Part shown: positions 1 to 7,046 of the stretch, piece by piece
How positions within the stretch are numbered: position 1 is the stretch's first letter
Layout: the number at the start of each line of letters is the position of its first letter
Notes under the pieces: generated by a model
What the model saw: only the letters and a program-made list of their open reading frames with translations
Told to the model about the DNA's origin: nothing
Databases searched by the model: none
DNA from: CAYZXA01 sp964482335
Lineage (GTDB): Bacteria; Patescibacteriota; Minisyncoccia; Minisyncoccales; MHMH01
Direction of reading: 5' to 3'
NCBI GenBank assembly: GCA_964482335.1
Contig: CAYZXA010000012.1
Span: forward strand, 1 to 10,442
DNA: 10,442 nucleotides
Translations under genes and position numbers: made by a program

Positions 1-2
1 AA

Positions 3-1247
3 GCTTTAGCTGTTTCTCTGACCAGAATTATGTTCTTGAGCCCGATATTTCTGGGCTTGTCTTCTCTTTTTTCCGGAGTTTTACATTACTTCAATCGTTT
101 TTTTGCTTACTCAATTGCTCCAATTATTTACAACTTAAGCATTATTCTTGGTATTTTGGTTTTTGTGCCTATCTTTGGTTTGTATGGTTTAGCTTACGGT
201 GTCATTTTAGGAGCAGCTTTGCATTGGCTGGTGCAGATTCCTACTGCTAAAATCTCTGGCTTTCGTTATCTGCCTATTTTTAATTTTAGATCTGCTGGCC
301 TTAAAAAAGTTTTTAAATTAATGGTTCCCCGGACCATTGGTACAGCTGCCTTCCATATCAATCTAATGGTTATTACAGCTATTGCTTCAACTCTGGTGGC
401 TGGCTCAATTAGTATTTTTAATTTTGCCAACAATATCCAGCATTTTCCCATTGGTATTATTGGTGCTTCATTCGCTTTGGCTTCTTTTCCAGTCTTGTCC
501 CGATCCTGGGTTGATGGCCAGAGAGAGAAGTTTTTAGAGAACTTTTCTTCTGTTTTCCGCCAGATTTTCTTTTTAATCATTCCTGTTTCTGTTTTAGTCT
601 TTTTGCTAAGAGCTCAGCTAGTTCGCCTCATTTTAGGAACAGGTCAGTTCGGCTGGCAAGACACTAGGTTAACAGCTGCTTGCTTGGGCTTGTTTTGTTT
701 TGGTATTTTTGCCTTTTCTGCTGTTCCTTTCTTGTCCCGTGTTTTCTATTCATTCCAGGATACAAAGACTCCAGTTATTATTAGTTTGGTAACAATAGCA
801 CTTAATGTTTCTTTGTGTTTTCTGTTTGTTTGGCTCTTGTCTTTTGATAATTTCTTCCATTCCTTTATAGTTGATAATCTGAAGCTTTACGGTATCAGTA
901 GTATTGGGGTTGTCGGTCTGCCCTTAGCTTTAGCAATCTCGGGTGTCGTCCGTTTTTGTTTGCTTTTGTTTTTTTTACGCAAGAAGCTGGGCCATATTAG
1001 GTTGGGAGAAATCAAGGATTCCTTTGAGAAAATCTTTTTAGCCAGTCTTTTGATGGGGATTGCTGTCTATTTCAGTCTTCAGTTTTTAGCTGCTTTGGTT
1101 GATATGCAGACATTTGCCGGTCTTTTAGTTCAGGTGATTTTAGCTTTTTTGGTAGGAGCTTTTGTTTATTTGCTTAGCACCTATCTTTTAAAATCTCCGG
1201 AAATGAAAACAATGAAATCATCAATTCTAAGACAGTTTGTTAAATGA
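3..1247 (+). CDS. murJ: MurJ lipid II flippase, 5'-truncated by the window edge
   Basis: MurJ (MviN) is an inner-membrane flippase that moves lipid II across the membrane for peptidoglycan synthesis. The reading frame is open from base 3, before the first ATG at 30, and runs straight into the family pattern (SLTRIM, then FLSPIFLGLSSLFSGVLHYFNRF). The true start therefore lies upstream, and 414 residues plus the stop are visible. MurJ proteins are usually about 500 residues with 14 membrane helices, so roughly the first 100 residues are missing. The visible part is a series of hydrophobic helices. It includes the segment NFANNIQHFPIGIIGASFALASFPVLSR near residues 140-167 and the FYSFQDTKTPV motif near 250-260, both typical of MurJ. 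The gene ends in TGA inside the lepA start (ATGA overlap), which implies translational coupling. A flippase for another polyprenyl-linked polymer is possible but less likely. Confidence 0.9.
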   Translation, partial: ALAVSLTRIMFLSPIFLGLSSLFSGVLHYFNRFFAYSIAPIIYNLSIILGILVFVPIFGLYGLAYGVILGAALHWLVQIPTAKISGFRYLPIFNFRSAGLKKVFKLMVPRTIGTAAFHINLMVITAIASTLVAGSISIFNFANNIQHFPIGIIGASFALASFPVLSRSWVDGQREKFLENFSSVFRQIFFLIIPVSVLVFLLRAQLVRLILGTGQFGWQDTRLTAACLGLFCFGIFAFSAVPFLSRVFYSFQDTKTPVIISLVTIALNVSLCFLFVWLLSFDNFFHSFIVDNLKLYGISSIGVVGLPLALAISGVVRFCLLLFFLRKKLGHIRLGEIKDSFEKIFLASLLMGIAVYFSLQFLAALVDMQTFAGLLVQVILAFLVGAFVYLLSTYLLKSPEMKTMKSSILRQFVK

Positions 1248-3019
1248 AAAATATTAGGAATTTTAGTATCTTAGCCCACATAGACCATGGCAAATCCACT
1301 CTAGCGGATCGGCTTTTAGAGTTGACTGGCACCGTGGAAGCCAAGAGAATGCGGCCACAGTATTTGGATATGATGGATTTAGAAAGAGAAAGAGGAATTA
1401 CCATTAAAATGCAGCCTGTTAAGATGAAGTTTGGAGATTACATTCTGAATTTAATTGATACGCCAGGCCACGTTGATTTTAATTATGAGGTTTCTCGGTC
1501 TTTGGCAGCAGTTGAAGGAGCTATACTTTTAGTTGACGCTACCAAAGGCATTCAGGCTCAAACCATTGGCAACTTAGAGTTAGCCAAGAAGCAGAACTTA
1601 ATTATTATTCCGGTCATTAATAAGATTGATTCTCCTCAAGCAAACATTAGCCAAACCAAGAAAGAAATGGTTGATCTTTTAGGAGTGGATGAAAAAGAAA
1701 TAATTGAGATTTCAGCTAAGCAAGGTAAAAATATTGATAAGGTTTTGCAGGTTATTATTGAAAAGATTCCTCCACCTCATGCTCGAAACTCAATTTCTAA
1801 TCTAAGGGCTTTGATTTTTGATTCCAAGTACGATCCTTATAAAGGAGTGATTAGTTTTGTTAGGCTGTTTGAGGGAGAGGTTAAAAAAGGAGACAAGATC
1901 TATTTAGTCCAGACTAAAATTCAGGGAGAAGCTAAAGAGATAGGTGTCTTTAAACCAGAATTAAGCCCTGTTGACAAATTAACAGCTGGTGAAATGGGCT
2001 ATATAGCTACTGGCATTAAGACTCCTGGCGAAGTCAGGATTGGTGACACTATCACAAATAAAGAGGCTAAAGTTGAAGCTTTACCAGGATATTTAGAGCC
2101 AAAGCCCATGGTTTTTTTAAGTATTTATCCTGAGAACCCTGATGATTTTGAATCATTAAAAGACGCTTTGGATAAGTTAAAACTGAATGATGCTGCCTTA
2201 AGTTTTAAGCCTGATTTTAAAGAGGGTTTGGGCAGGGGATTCCAGTGCGGGTTTCTGGGGCTTTTACATACTGAAATTGTTAGTGAGAGGTTAAAAAGAG
2301 AGTTCGGTTTGAGCTTGGTTCTTTCCACACCTTCTGTCATTTACAAAGTGCTGACCAAAGATAAAAAAGAGCTTCTTGTTTATACTTCAGCTGACTGGCC
2401 AGATCCTGCTAAAATTGAAAGGAGTCAAGAACTTTGGCTGAAAGTTAAGATTTTAACGCCCCAAACCTATTTAGGATCTGTTTTAGAGCTTTTAAAAAGC
2501 ATTGAATCAAAACACGTTAAAACAGATTATCTTGGGGTTGAAAAGTCCGAGCTGGCATATGAGATTCCTTTAAGAGAAATCATTACCAAGAACTTTTATG
2601 ATAAGCTAAAAGGCGTTTCTCAAGGGTTCGCTTCCATGAACTACGAGATTTTAGACTGGCGGCCCGTTGACTTAGTTAAATTAGATATTCTTATCTTGGG
2701 CAAGAAAGAAGAAGCTTTTTCCAGGATTGTTCCCGAAGAAGATATTGAGGCAGAAGGCAGGAAAATAGTTAAAAAGCTTAAAGAGAACCTGCCTCCTCAA
2801 ATGTTCAGTTTGCCCTTGCAAGCAGCTGTCGGCGGCAAGATTATTGCCAGAGAGACCTTAAGAGCCCGGAGAAAAGATGTTTTAGCTCCTTTGTACGGAG
2901 GAGATTACACCAGAAAGAGGAAACTCTTGGAGCAACAGAAGAAAGGCAAAAAAGAGCTTAAACAAAAAGGAAGGATTAAGATTCCTTCCAAAGTGTTTTT
3001 AGAGATATTTAAGACTTGA
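1244..3019 (+). CDS. lepA: Elongation factor 4 (LepA), ribosome back-translocation GTPase
   Basis: EF4 is a cytosolic translational GTPase that acts on stalled or mis-translocated ribosomes. At 591 residues it is close to the usual length of about 600. The G domain shows all expected motifs: AHIDHGKST (G1, residues 11-19), RERGIT in switch I (48-53), DTPGH (G3, 72-76), NKID (G4, 126-129) and SAK (G5, 157-159). Domain II and the EF-G-like domains III and V follow. The LepA-specific C-terminal domain is present, with RARRKDVLAPLYGGDYTRKRKLLEQQKKGKK and a final IPSKVFLEIFKT. This tail separates LepA from EF-G and from TypA. The ATG overlaps the murJ stop by 4 bases and sits directly on the family's N-terminal motif MKNIRNFSILAHIDHGK, so the start is well supported. 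Stop is TGA. No frameshift or missing catalytic residue is seen. Confidence 0.97.
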   Translation: MKNIRNFSILAHIDHGKSTLADRLLELTGTVEAKRMRPQYLDMMDLERERGITIKMQPVKMKFGDYILNLIDTPGHVDFNYEVSRSLAAVEGAILLVDATKGIQAQTIGNLELAKKQNLIIIPVINKIDSPQANISQTKKEMVDLLGVDEKEIIEISAKQGKNIDKVLQVIIEKIPPPHARNSISNLRALIFDSKYDPYKGVISFVRLFEGEVKKGDKIYLVQTKIQGEAKEIGVFKPELSPVDKLTAGEMGYIATGIKTPGEVRIGDTITNKEAKVEALPGYLEPKPMVFLSIYPENPDDFESLKDALDKLKLNDAALSFKPDFKEGLGRGFQCGFLGLLHTEIVSERLKREFGLSLVLSTPSVIYKVLTKDKKELLVYTSADWPDPAKIERSQELWLKVKILTPQTYLGSVLELLKSIESKHVKTDYLGVEKSELAYEIPLREIITKNFYDKLKGVSQGFASMNYEILDWRPVDLVKLDILILGKKEEAFSRIVPEEDIEAEGRKIVKKLKENLPPQMFSLPLQAAVGGKIIARETLRARRKDVLAPLYGGDYTRKRKLLEQQKKGKKELKQKGRIKIPSKVFLEIFKT

Positions 3020-3036
3020 AATTTTGAGCGATATGG

Positions 3037-3132
3037 CTAGAATAGAGGTGCTAGAGTGAAGGCGAGCATGCTCACAACAACCAAACTGATTAGACTAACC
3101 CAGATTATTTTAGTAATTGTTTTCATTTTCAT
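3037..3132 (-). CDS. Candidate 31-aa single-pass membrane protein
   Basis: On the minus strand an ATG at 3132 opens a 31-residue frame ending in TAG at 3037. It begins MKMKTITKIIWVSL and ends AFTLAPLF. The design is a short Lys-rich start, one hydrophobic helix of about 18-20 residues, and a short tail. A second ATG at 3126 would give 29 residues and has AAAGG at a usable distance upstream. An extended -10 element (TGCTACCAT on the minus strand, 3147-3139) ends 6 bases before the first ATG. The gene is convergent with lepA and divergent from ftsB, and it fills most of an otherwise empty gap. I do not recognise a function. Small one-helix proteins of this style are common in compact bacterial genomes. 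The hydrophobic run could also be chance in AT-rich DNA, so this is a candidate only. Confidence 0.45.
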   Translation of the reverse strand: MKMKTITKIIWVSLISLVVVSMLAFTLAPLF

Positions 3133-3138
3133 ACCTTT

Positions 3139-3147
3139 ATGGTAGCA
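3139..3147 (-). promoter_or_regulatory. Possible extended -10 promoter for the minus-strand small ORF
   Basis: The minus strand reads TGCTACCAT, a TGn-TACCAT extended -10. A weak TTTCTA lies 17 bases upstream of the hexamer (3167-3162). Transcription would begin near the small ORF's first ATG. The element overlaps the ftsB start codon on the opposite strand, so the two transcripts could interfere. It is one short match and only suggestive. Confidence 0.3.
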
Positions 3148-3522
3148 AAAAACAAGAAAACTAGAAAGCGTTCGTGGCAGACCGTCTTCTTTTCCGTATT
3201 GCTTGGTGTTCTGCTTTTGATTGTTGTCGGCTCTTTGCTTGTTTCCAATTGGCGTATGACGCAGAGAAGGCAGGAGCTTAATTCTCAATTAGAAAGCTTG
3301 CAAGAACAGTTGCAGGCTTTGGAGATTAAACGCCAGCAACTGCAAGCTCAGATTTCTCAAACTTCTGAGGAAAGCTATTTGGAGAAAGAAGCTAGAGAAA
3401 CCTTCAATCTTAAGAAGCCGGGCGAAGAAGTGGTGACAATTTTACCGGCTGAAGATGAGGAAGGAAAAGGACAAGAAAAAGGATTTTGGGGAGAGATTTG
3501 GGATAAGATAAAATTCTGGTAG
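3139..3522 (+). CDS. ftsB: FtsB/DivIC-family septum formation initiator
   Basis: This protein family forms a small bitopic scaffold in the divisome, usually in complex with FtsL and FtsQ/DivIB, and helps activate septal peptidoglycan synthesis. The 127-residue protein has a basic cytosolic start (residues 1-12, rich in Lys/Arg), one membrane helix (about 15-36) and an extracytoplasmic coiled coil rich in Gln, Leu and Glu (about 40-75). The family's signature follows: YLEKEARETFNLKKPGEEVV (80-99). An acidic linker and a Trp-rich end (GFWGEIWDKIKFW) close it. No Shine-Dalgarno site precedes the ATG at 3139, and no better start is seen upstream in frame. The tRNA-Gly gene begins one base after the TAG stop, so both probably lie on one transcript. 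The exact ortholog (FtsB or DivIC) cannot be told from sequence alone. Confidence 0.85.
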   Translation: MVAKNKKTRKRSWQTVFFSVLLGVLLLIVVGSLLVSNWRMTQRRQELNSQLESLQEQLQALEIKRQQLQAQISQTSEESYLEKEARETFNLKKPGEEVVTILPAEDEEGKGQEKGFWGEIWDKIKFW

Positions 3523-3523
3523 C

Positions 3524-3597
3524 GCGGGATTAGTTGATTGGAGCAACGCAACCTTCCCAAGGTTGAAAAACGGGTTCAATTCCCGTATCCCGCTCCA
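3524..3597 (+). tRNA. tRNA-Gly (anticodon CCC)
   Basis: The acceptor stem GCGGGAT/ATCCCGC pairs fully. The anticodon stem CAACC/GGTTG closes a 7-base loop TTCCCAA, with anticodon CCC at 3556-3558, which reads GGG (Gly). The T-arm is ACGGG-TTCAATT-CCCGT. The discriminator is T and CCA is encoded (3595-3597). The 5' end lies one base after the ftsB stop codon, so it is probably released from a shared transcript by RNase P. Confidence 0.95.
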
Positions 3598-3631
3598 TAA
3601 TTTGACCTTCAGGAATTACAAATAAAAATAA

Positions 3632-3706
3632 GCCAGCGTAGCTCAGTGGCAGAGCAGGGCTTTCGTAAAGCTCAGGCCGTCAGTTCGAATCTGACCGCTG
3701 GCTCCA
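3632..3706 (+). tRNA. tRNA-Thr (anticodon CGT)
   Basis: The acceptor stem GCCAGCG/CGCTGGC pairs fully. The D stem is GCTC/GAGC. The anticodon stem GGGCT/AGCTC, with one G-T pair, closes the loop TTCGTAA, with anticodon CGT at 3664-3666, which reads ACG (Thr). The T-arm is GTCAG-TTCGAAT-CTGAC. CCA is encoded at 3704-3706. It follows tRNA-Gly by 34 bases and precedes a terminator, so it appears to be the last gene of the ftsB-tRNA transcript. Confidence 0.95.
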
Positions 3707-3708
3707 TT

Positions 3709-3739
3709 TATTCGAGGTTCAGCCTCGAATATTTATTTT
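3709..3739 (+). terminator. Intrinsic terminator after tRNA-Thr
   Basis: A perfect 9-bp stem (TATTCGAGG/CCTCGAATA, 3709-3717 and 3723-3731) with a 5-base loop TTCAG is followed by TTTATTTT. It starts three bases after the tRNA-Thr CCA and separates this transcript from the prfB operon. Confidence 0.8.
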
Positions 3740-3754
3740 ACCTAGGAATGTCGC

Positions 3755-3782
3755 TTGTTTTTTTAGAAAAACATGCTAAGAT
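3755..3782 (+). promoter_or_regulatory. Promoter of the prfB-ftsE-ftsX operon
   Basis: TTGTTT (3755-3760), a 16-base spacer and TAAGAT (3777-3782), preceded by TGC, give an extended -10 promoter. It sits just after the terminator. The expected transcription start, near 3788-3790, is only a few bases before the prfB ATG at 3793. The mRNA would be leaderless or nearly so, which fits the lack of a Shine-Dalgarno site there. Confidence 0.6.
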
Positions 3783-3792
3783 TAATAAAGTT

Positions 3793-4825
3793 ATGAAGAA
3801 TAATTCAGAAAAAGTTGAAAATTTGCAAGCTAAAATCCTTCAGCTGGAGGACCGTCTTTGACGTTGAAGGAAAAAGGAAGAAAATTAAGGAATTAGAGAG
3901 AGAAATGCAAAAACCTGATTTCTGGAAGGAAAAAGACAAAGCGATCAAAACCGCCCAGGAATTAAGTGAATTACAAGAAGAAATAACTGAATTTGAGAAG
4001 TTAAAGAAAGAAGATAATCCAGAGAAACTGATAAGAAAAATAAAAGAAAAAGAACTGCAGGTTTTCCTTTCAGGCAAGTATGACAAGGGGAATGCTGTTT
4101 TTTCCGTTATTGCTGGAGCTGGTGGCCAGGATGCTCAGGACTGGGCAACAATGCTCTTGAGGATGTATCAAAGGTATTGCGAGAACAAAGGATTTAAAAC
4201 TAAAATTTTGCATCAATCTTTTGGCGAATCCGGGCCAGAAGGAAGAGTTGGCACAAAAACCGTTACTTTAGAGGTTAAAGGCTCTTATGCTTACGGGTTT
4301 TTGAAGAATGAAACAGGCGTTCACAGGCTAGTTCGCATTTCTCCTTTTTCAGCTCAGTCTCTTCGCCATACTTCTTTCAGCATGGTAGAAGTATTGCCAG
4401 AGATTTCTCAAGCAGAAGATATAGAGATAAAACCAGAGGATCTCAGAATCGAAACCTTCAGGGCCTCAGGACCTGGCGGTCAGTATGTTAACAGAAGAGA
4501 AACAGCTGTCAGGATCACTCATTTGCCTTCTAAAATAACTGTTTCTTGTCAGGCAGAGAGGTTGCAGGGTCAGAACAAAGACACGGCCATGAAGCTTCTT
4601 TATGCCAAGCTCTATCAAATGAAAGAAAAAGAAAAAGAAAAGGAATTAGCCAAGATAAAAGGCAAGACAGTCTTAATTGAGTGGGGGTCTCAAATCAGGT
4701 CATATGTTCTTCATCCTTATAAGTTAGTTAAGGATTTAAGGACAGGTGTTGAGACATCTGACGTTGAAGGAGTACTTAATGGGGATTTAGACCAATTTCA
4801 TGATTTCCTTTCAAAAGATAAGTAA
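3793..4825 (+). CDS. prfB: Peptide chain release factor 2 (RF2), made by +1 programmed frameshift
   Basis: RF2 ends translation at UGA and UAA in the ribosomal A site. The first 22 codons (3793-3858, MKNNSEKVENLQ to EDRL) end at an in-frame TGA (3859-3861). A +1 slip on CTT continues as DVEGKRKKIKELE for 321 more residues, total about 343. RF2 identity rests on the stop-recognition tripeptide SPF (about 183-185, in RLVRISPF) and on the catalytic GGQ (about 228-230, in RASGPGGQYVN), followed by TAVRITHLP. The N-terminal coiled-coil domain is about 20-25 residues shorter than in E. coli RF2. An upstream ATG at 3749 is in frame but lies before the promoter's expected start site, so 3793 is preferred. 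The gene heads an operon with ftsE and ftsX, an order also known in Firmicutes and Actinobacteria. Frameshifting gives negative autoregulation by RF2 level. Confidence 0.95.
3846..3862 (+). promoter_or_regulatory. RF2 programmed +1 frameshift site
   Basis: The slippery heptamer CTTTGAC (3856-3862) is identical to that in E. coli prfB. An internal Shine-Dalgarno-like GGAGG (3846-3850) lies five bases upstream of CTT, against three bases after AGGGGG in E. coli. When RF2 is scarce, ribosomes pausing at UGA slip forward one base and read GAC. Both reading frames on either side encode RF2-like sequence, so this is a real site and not a broken gene. Confidence 0.95.
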
Positions 4826-5489
4826 AATCTATCATTCGGGGTTGAAGCCAATTACTGCTTTGGATAATGTTTCTTTTGAGGTTAATTCCCATGAATTTGT
4901 TTCGATTGTTGGCAGGTCAGGAGCTGGCAAGACCACTTTGTTGAAGCTGCTTTTGGCGGAGGAGAGGCCTTCTGGAGGCTCTATCTTTTTTGAAGGTCAG
5001 GATGTCCATAAGATAAAGCCCGAAGGTTTGCCTAACTTTCGCCGGCAGATTGGTGTTATTTTCCAGGATTATAAGTTATTGCCTTCAAAAACAACTTATG
5101 AGAATGTAGCCTACGTTATGGAGGTTATGGGAGTTGCAGACGAAGAAATTTCTTCTGACGTGCCTAAAGTTTTGGATATTGTTGGTTTGAGTGACAGGGC
5201 TCAGAATTTTCCTGAGGAGTTGTCTGGCGGAGAAAGACAGAGAGCAGCTTTGGCTCGAGCCCTGATTCACCGGCCTCAGATTATTTTAGCTGACGAACCA
5301 ACTGGCAATCTTGACCCATATCATACCCGGGAGATAATTAGATTGCTGACTAAAATTAATGAAATGGGCACAACAATTATTTTAGCTACTCATAATCAGC
5401 AGATAATTAATGCTTTGGAAAGAAGAGTTATTACCTTAGACGAAGGAAAAATCATTAGAGATGAAGAAAGAAGTAGGTTTACTTTATGA
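4800..5489 (+). CDS. ftsE: FtsE, cell-division ABC transporter ATPase
   Basis: FtsE is the cytosolic ATPase of the FtsEX complex, which in other bacteria links ATP hydrolysis at the divisome to activation of peptidoglycan hydrolases. At 229 residues it matches the family length. It has Walker A GRSGAGKT (38-45), a Q-loop Gln (89, in VIFQDYKLLP), signature LSGGE (141-145), Walker B IILADE with the catalytic Glu at 166, D-loop NLD, and switch His 198 (ATHN). The N-terminus MISFQKISKIYHSG matches the FtsE pattern, which fixes the start at 4800, inside the end of prfB. The overlap is 26 bases in a different frame. The TGA stop overlaps the ftsX ATG by four bases. LolD-type ATPases are similar, but the ftsX partner next door settles the call. 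Confidence 0.95.
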   Translation: MISFQKISKIYHSGLKPITALDNVSFEVNSHEFVSIVGRSGAGKTTLLKLLLAEERPSGGSIFFEGQDVHKIKPEGLPNFRRQIGVIFQDYKLLPSKTTYENVAYVMEVMGVADEEISSDVPKVLDIVGLSDRAQNFPEELSGGERQRAALARALIHRPQIILADEPTGNLDPYHTREIIRLLTKINEMGTTIILATHNQQIINALERRVITLDEGKIIRDEERSRFTL

Positions 5490-6391
5490 TTACTTTTAAA
5501 CGCATTGTAAAATCTGGCTGGCTTGGCTTCAAAAGAAATAGCGGTTTAAGCTTGGCAACTATTTTCATTTTGGTCATGACCATTTCTTTGATCACTTCGC
5601 TTTTCCTTTTACAAAAGACCTCTAACTTTTTAATCACCTCTTTGACAGAAAAAGTAGACATGGCTATTTATTTTTCTGTAGAACCTTCAACTGAAGAGAT
5701 TATTTCTATCCAGGAAGAGTTGTTTAGCTTGTCAGAGGTGAAGAATTTAGAATATGTTTCAAAGGAAGAAGCTTTAGAAAAATTTACTGAAAGACATCGG
5801 TCAGAAGAAATTATTATGGAGTCTTTGGCAGAAGTGGGGGGTAATCCTTTATTGTCTTCCATTAATATTAAAGCTTTTGAAGCTTCCCAGTATGCAGCTA
5901 TTTCTTCTTTCTTGGACAATGCTTCTTTCCGTGATTTGATTACCAAGGTTGATTATTACCAGAAAAGGCCGGCCATAGAGAAAATCTTTTCCTGGACTTC
6001 AAGTATTAATGTGACTGGCATTATTTTGAGCATTGTTTTGGCAGTGGTGGCTGTCTTGATGGCTTTTAACACTGTCAGGATTGCTATTTACAATTCTCGG
6101 GATGAGATTGAAACAATGAGGCTGGTTGGAGCAGCAAATTGGTTTATCCGCGGGCCTTTCATGGTCCAGGGAGTTATAGCTGGTGCTTTGGCTGTTTTGA
6201 TTACCTTCTTGGTATTCAGCGTTGGTATTTTATTTTTGAGCCCTAAGATCGAGATCATCATACCTGGTTTAGGACTTTCTGCTTACTTTTTCAGTAATTT
6301 CTTTGTTATTCTTCTGATTCAATTGGCAGCTGGCGTTGGCTTAGGGATTTTATCCAGCTGGATTGCTGTCAGAAAGTACTTGAAAATATAA
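5486..6391 (+). CDS. ftsX: FtsX, cell-division ABC transporter membrane subunit
   Basis: FtsX is the membrane partner of FtsE. It passes the ATPase signal to cell-wall hydrolases or their activators outside the membrane. The 301-residue protein has the family layout. There is a cytosolic start, helix 1 (about 21-43), and an extracytoplasmic domain (about 50-170) that contains the conserved YVSKEEALEKF segment (90-100). Helices 2 (176-198), 3 (227-251) and 4 (266-293) follow. The FtsX motif SRDEIETMRLVGAANWFIRGPF lies between helices 2 and 3 (204-225). The start overlaps the ftsE stop (ATGA), so the pair is translationally coupled. No hydrolase or EnvC-type coiled-coil gene follows, so the periplasmic partner must lie elsewhere. 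tRNA-Gln follows 15 bases downstream. Confidence 0.95.
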   Translation: MITFKRIVKSGWLGFKRNSGLSLATIFILVMTISLITSLFLLQKTSNFLITSLTEKVDMAIYFSVEPSTEEIISIQEELFSLSEVKNLEYVSKEEALEKFTERHRSEEIIMESLAEVGGNPLLSSINIKAFEASQYAAISSFLDNASFRDLITKVDYYQKRPAIEKIFSWTSSINVTGIILSIVLAVVAVLMAFNTVRIAIYNSRDEIETMRLVGAANWFIRGPFMVQGVIAGALAVLITFLVFSVGILFLSPKIEIIIPGLGLSAYFFSNFFVILLIQLAAGVGLGILSSWIAVRKYLKI

Positions 6392-6406
6392 TTATTGCGT
6401 TTTTAT

Positions 6407-6477
6407 TGCGGGGTCATCTAACGGTAGGATACATGGTTCTGGACCATGGAATCTTGGTTCGAATCCAAGCCCCGCAG
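6407..6477 (+). tRNA. tRNA-Gln (anticodon CTG), CCA not encoded
   Basis: The acceptor stem TGCGGGG/CCCCGCA pairs fully. The anticodon stem CATGG/CCATG closes the loop TTCTGGA, with anticodon CTG at 6439-6441, which reads CAG (Gln). The T-arm is CTTGG-TTCGAAT-CCAAG and the discriminator is G. The next three bases are CTA, not CCA, unlike the two other tRNA genes here, so CCA would have to be added after transcription. Repeats further downstream resemble the 3' end of this gene. Confidence 0.95.
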
Positions 6478-6535
6478 CTAATTTAATGGAGGCCTAGCAT
6501 TCATCAGTCAATCAGTCGCCAAGTAGGCTGTTTTT

Positions 6536-6544
6536 TGTTAGAAT
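6536..6544 (+). promoter_or_regulatory. Extended -10 promoter for the cysteine-rich protein gene
   Basis: TGTTAGAAT is a TGn-TAGAAT extended -10. No convincing -35 is seen. It ends 7 bases before the ATG at 6552, which implies a leaderless mRNA. There is no Shine-Dalgarno site before that ATG. Confidence 0.5.
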
Positions 6545-6551
6545 AAAATAT

Positions 6552-7046
6552 ATGACCAGGAATAAAAAAATTATAATCGCAATATTTTCTGTTATTGTCG
6601 TTATGCTGGCGTGGGCGCCTTGGCTAAACAATCAAGATTTGCATGATAAAGTATTTGAAGAAAGAGCTGAAGTTGATGGCACAATTGATAAAGATGGCAA
6701 TTTGATTTGTGATTACAATGTGAACTGGTTTCCGTTCGGTAGATATATTGCGAGTTGTGAAGGCGGCTACTTTGTGACGTTCTGGGGGAAAATATTATTT
6801 CCAGAGATCATCCCTATTACAAAAGAAAATAAAAGCGAAAGATGCTCTTGGGAAATAACCAGAGAAGATTTGGAAAGATTAGGGCTTCATTGCAGTGCGA
6901 TTGTTGGTTATTATTATGGACCAGCAATTGTTGGTATGCCTTCTGATAAATACGATTGTAATCCGGTAGTTGGTTGCGAATACGATTCTGAAATAGTGCC
7001 TTTTGAAACCAAAGAGGAATGCGAGTCCGTTTGTGAGAGAATCTGA
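6552..7046 (+). CDS. Secreted or membrane-anchored cysteine-rich protein, unknown function
   Basis: I do not recognise this 164-residue protein. Residues 1-6 (MTRNKK) are basic and 7-24 are hydrophobic, giving a signal peptide or membrane anchor. The rest would lie outside the membrane. It has eight cysteines (53, 69, 98, 114, 136, 142, 157, 161), an even number that suits disulfide bonds. The C-terminal stretch DCNPVVGC...FETKEECESVC loosely resembles the second half of a Kunitz-type domain (C...GC...F.T.EEC...C), but the spacing differs and the first half does not fit, so no inhibitor role is claimed. The start is supported by the extended -10 element just upstream. The stop codon's last base touches the start of the tRNA-like repeat. 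The gene lies alone between tRNA-Gln and a terminator, in what looks like accessory DNA. Confidence 0.75.
   Translation: MTRNKKIIIAIFSVIVVMLAWAPWLNNQDLHDKVFEERAEVDGTIDKDGNLICDYNVNWFPFGRYIASCEGGYFVTFWGKILFPEIIPITKENKSERCSWEITREDLERLGLHCSAIVGYYYGPAIVGMPSDKYDCNPVVGCEYDSEIVPFETKEECESVCERI

Noticed and set aside
3602..3628. Promoter TTGACC...TAAAAA before tRNA-Thr
   Set aside because: The spacer is only 15 bases and the start site would fall inside the tRNA. Read-through from ftsB/tRNA-Gly is simpler.
3646..3861. Frame 3646-3861 as a separate 71-aa gene
   Set aside because: Its first part lies in tRNA-Thr and the terminator. Its last 22 codons are the N-terminus of RF2.
3793..4825. prfB as a frameshifted pseudogene
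   Set aside because: The break lies exactly at the CTTTGAC recoding site with an upstream GGAGG, and all key residues are intact.
6492..6536. Terminator after tRNA-Gln (GCCTA/TAGGC then TTTTTT)
   Set aside because: The stem is only 5 bp with a 27-base loop, which includes a small ATCAGTC tandem repeat. It is too weak to call, though the T-run is real.
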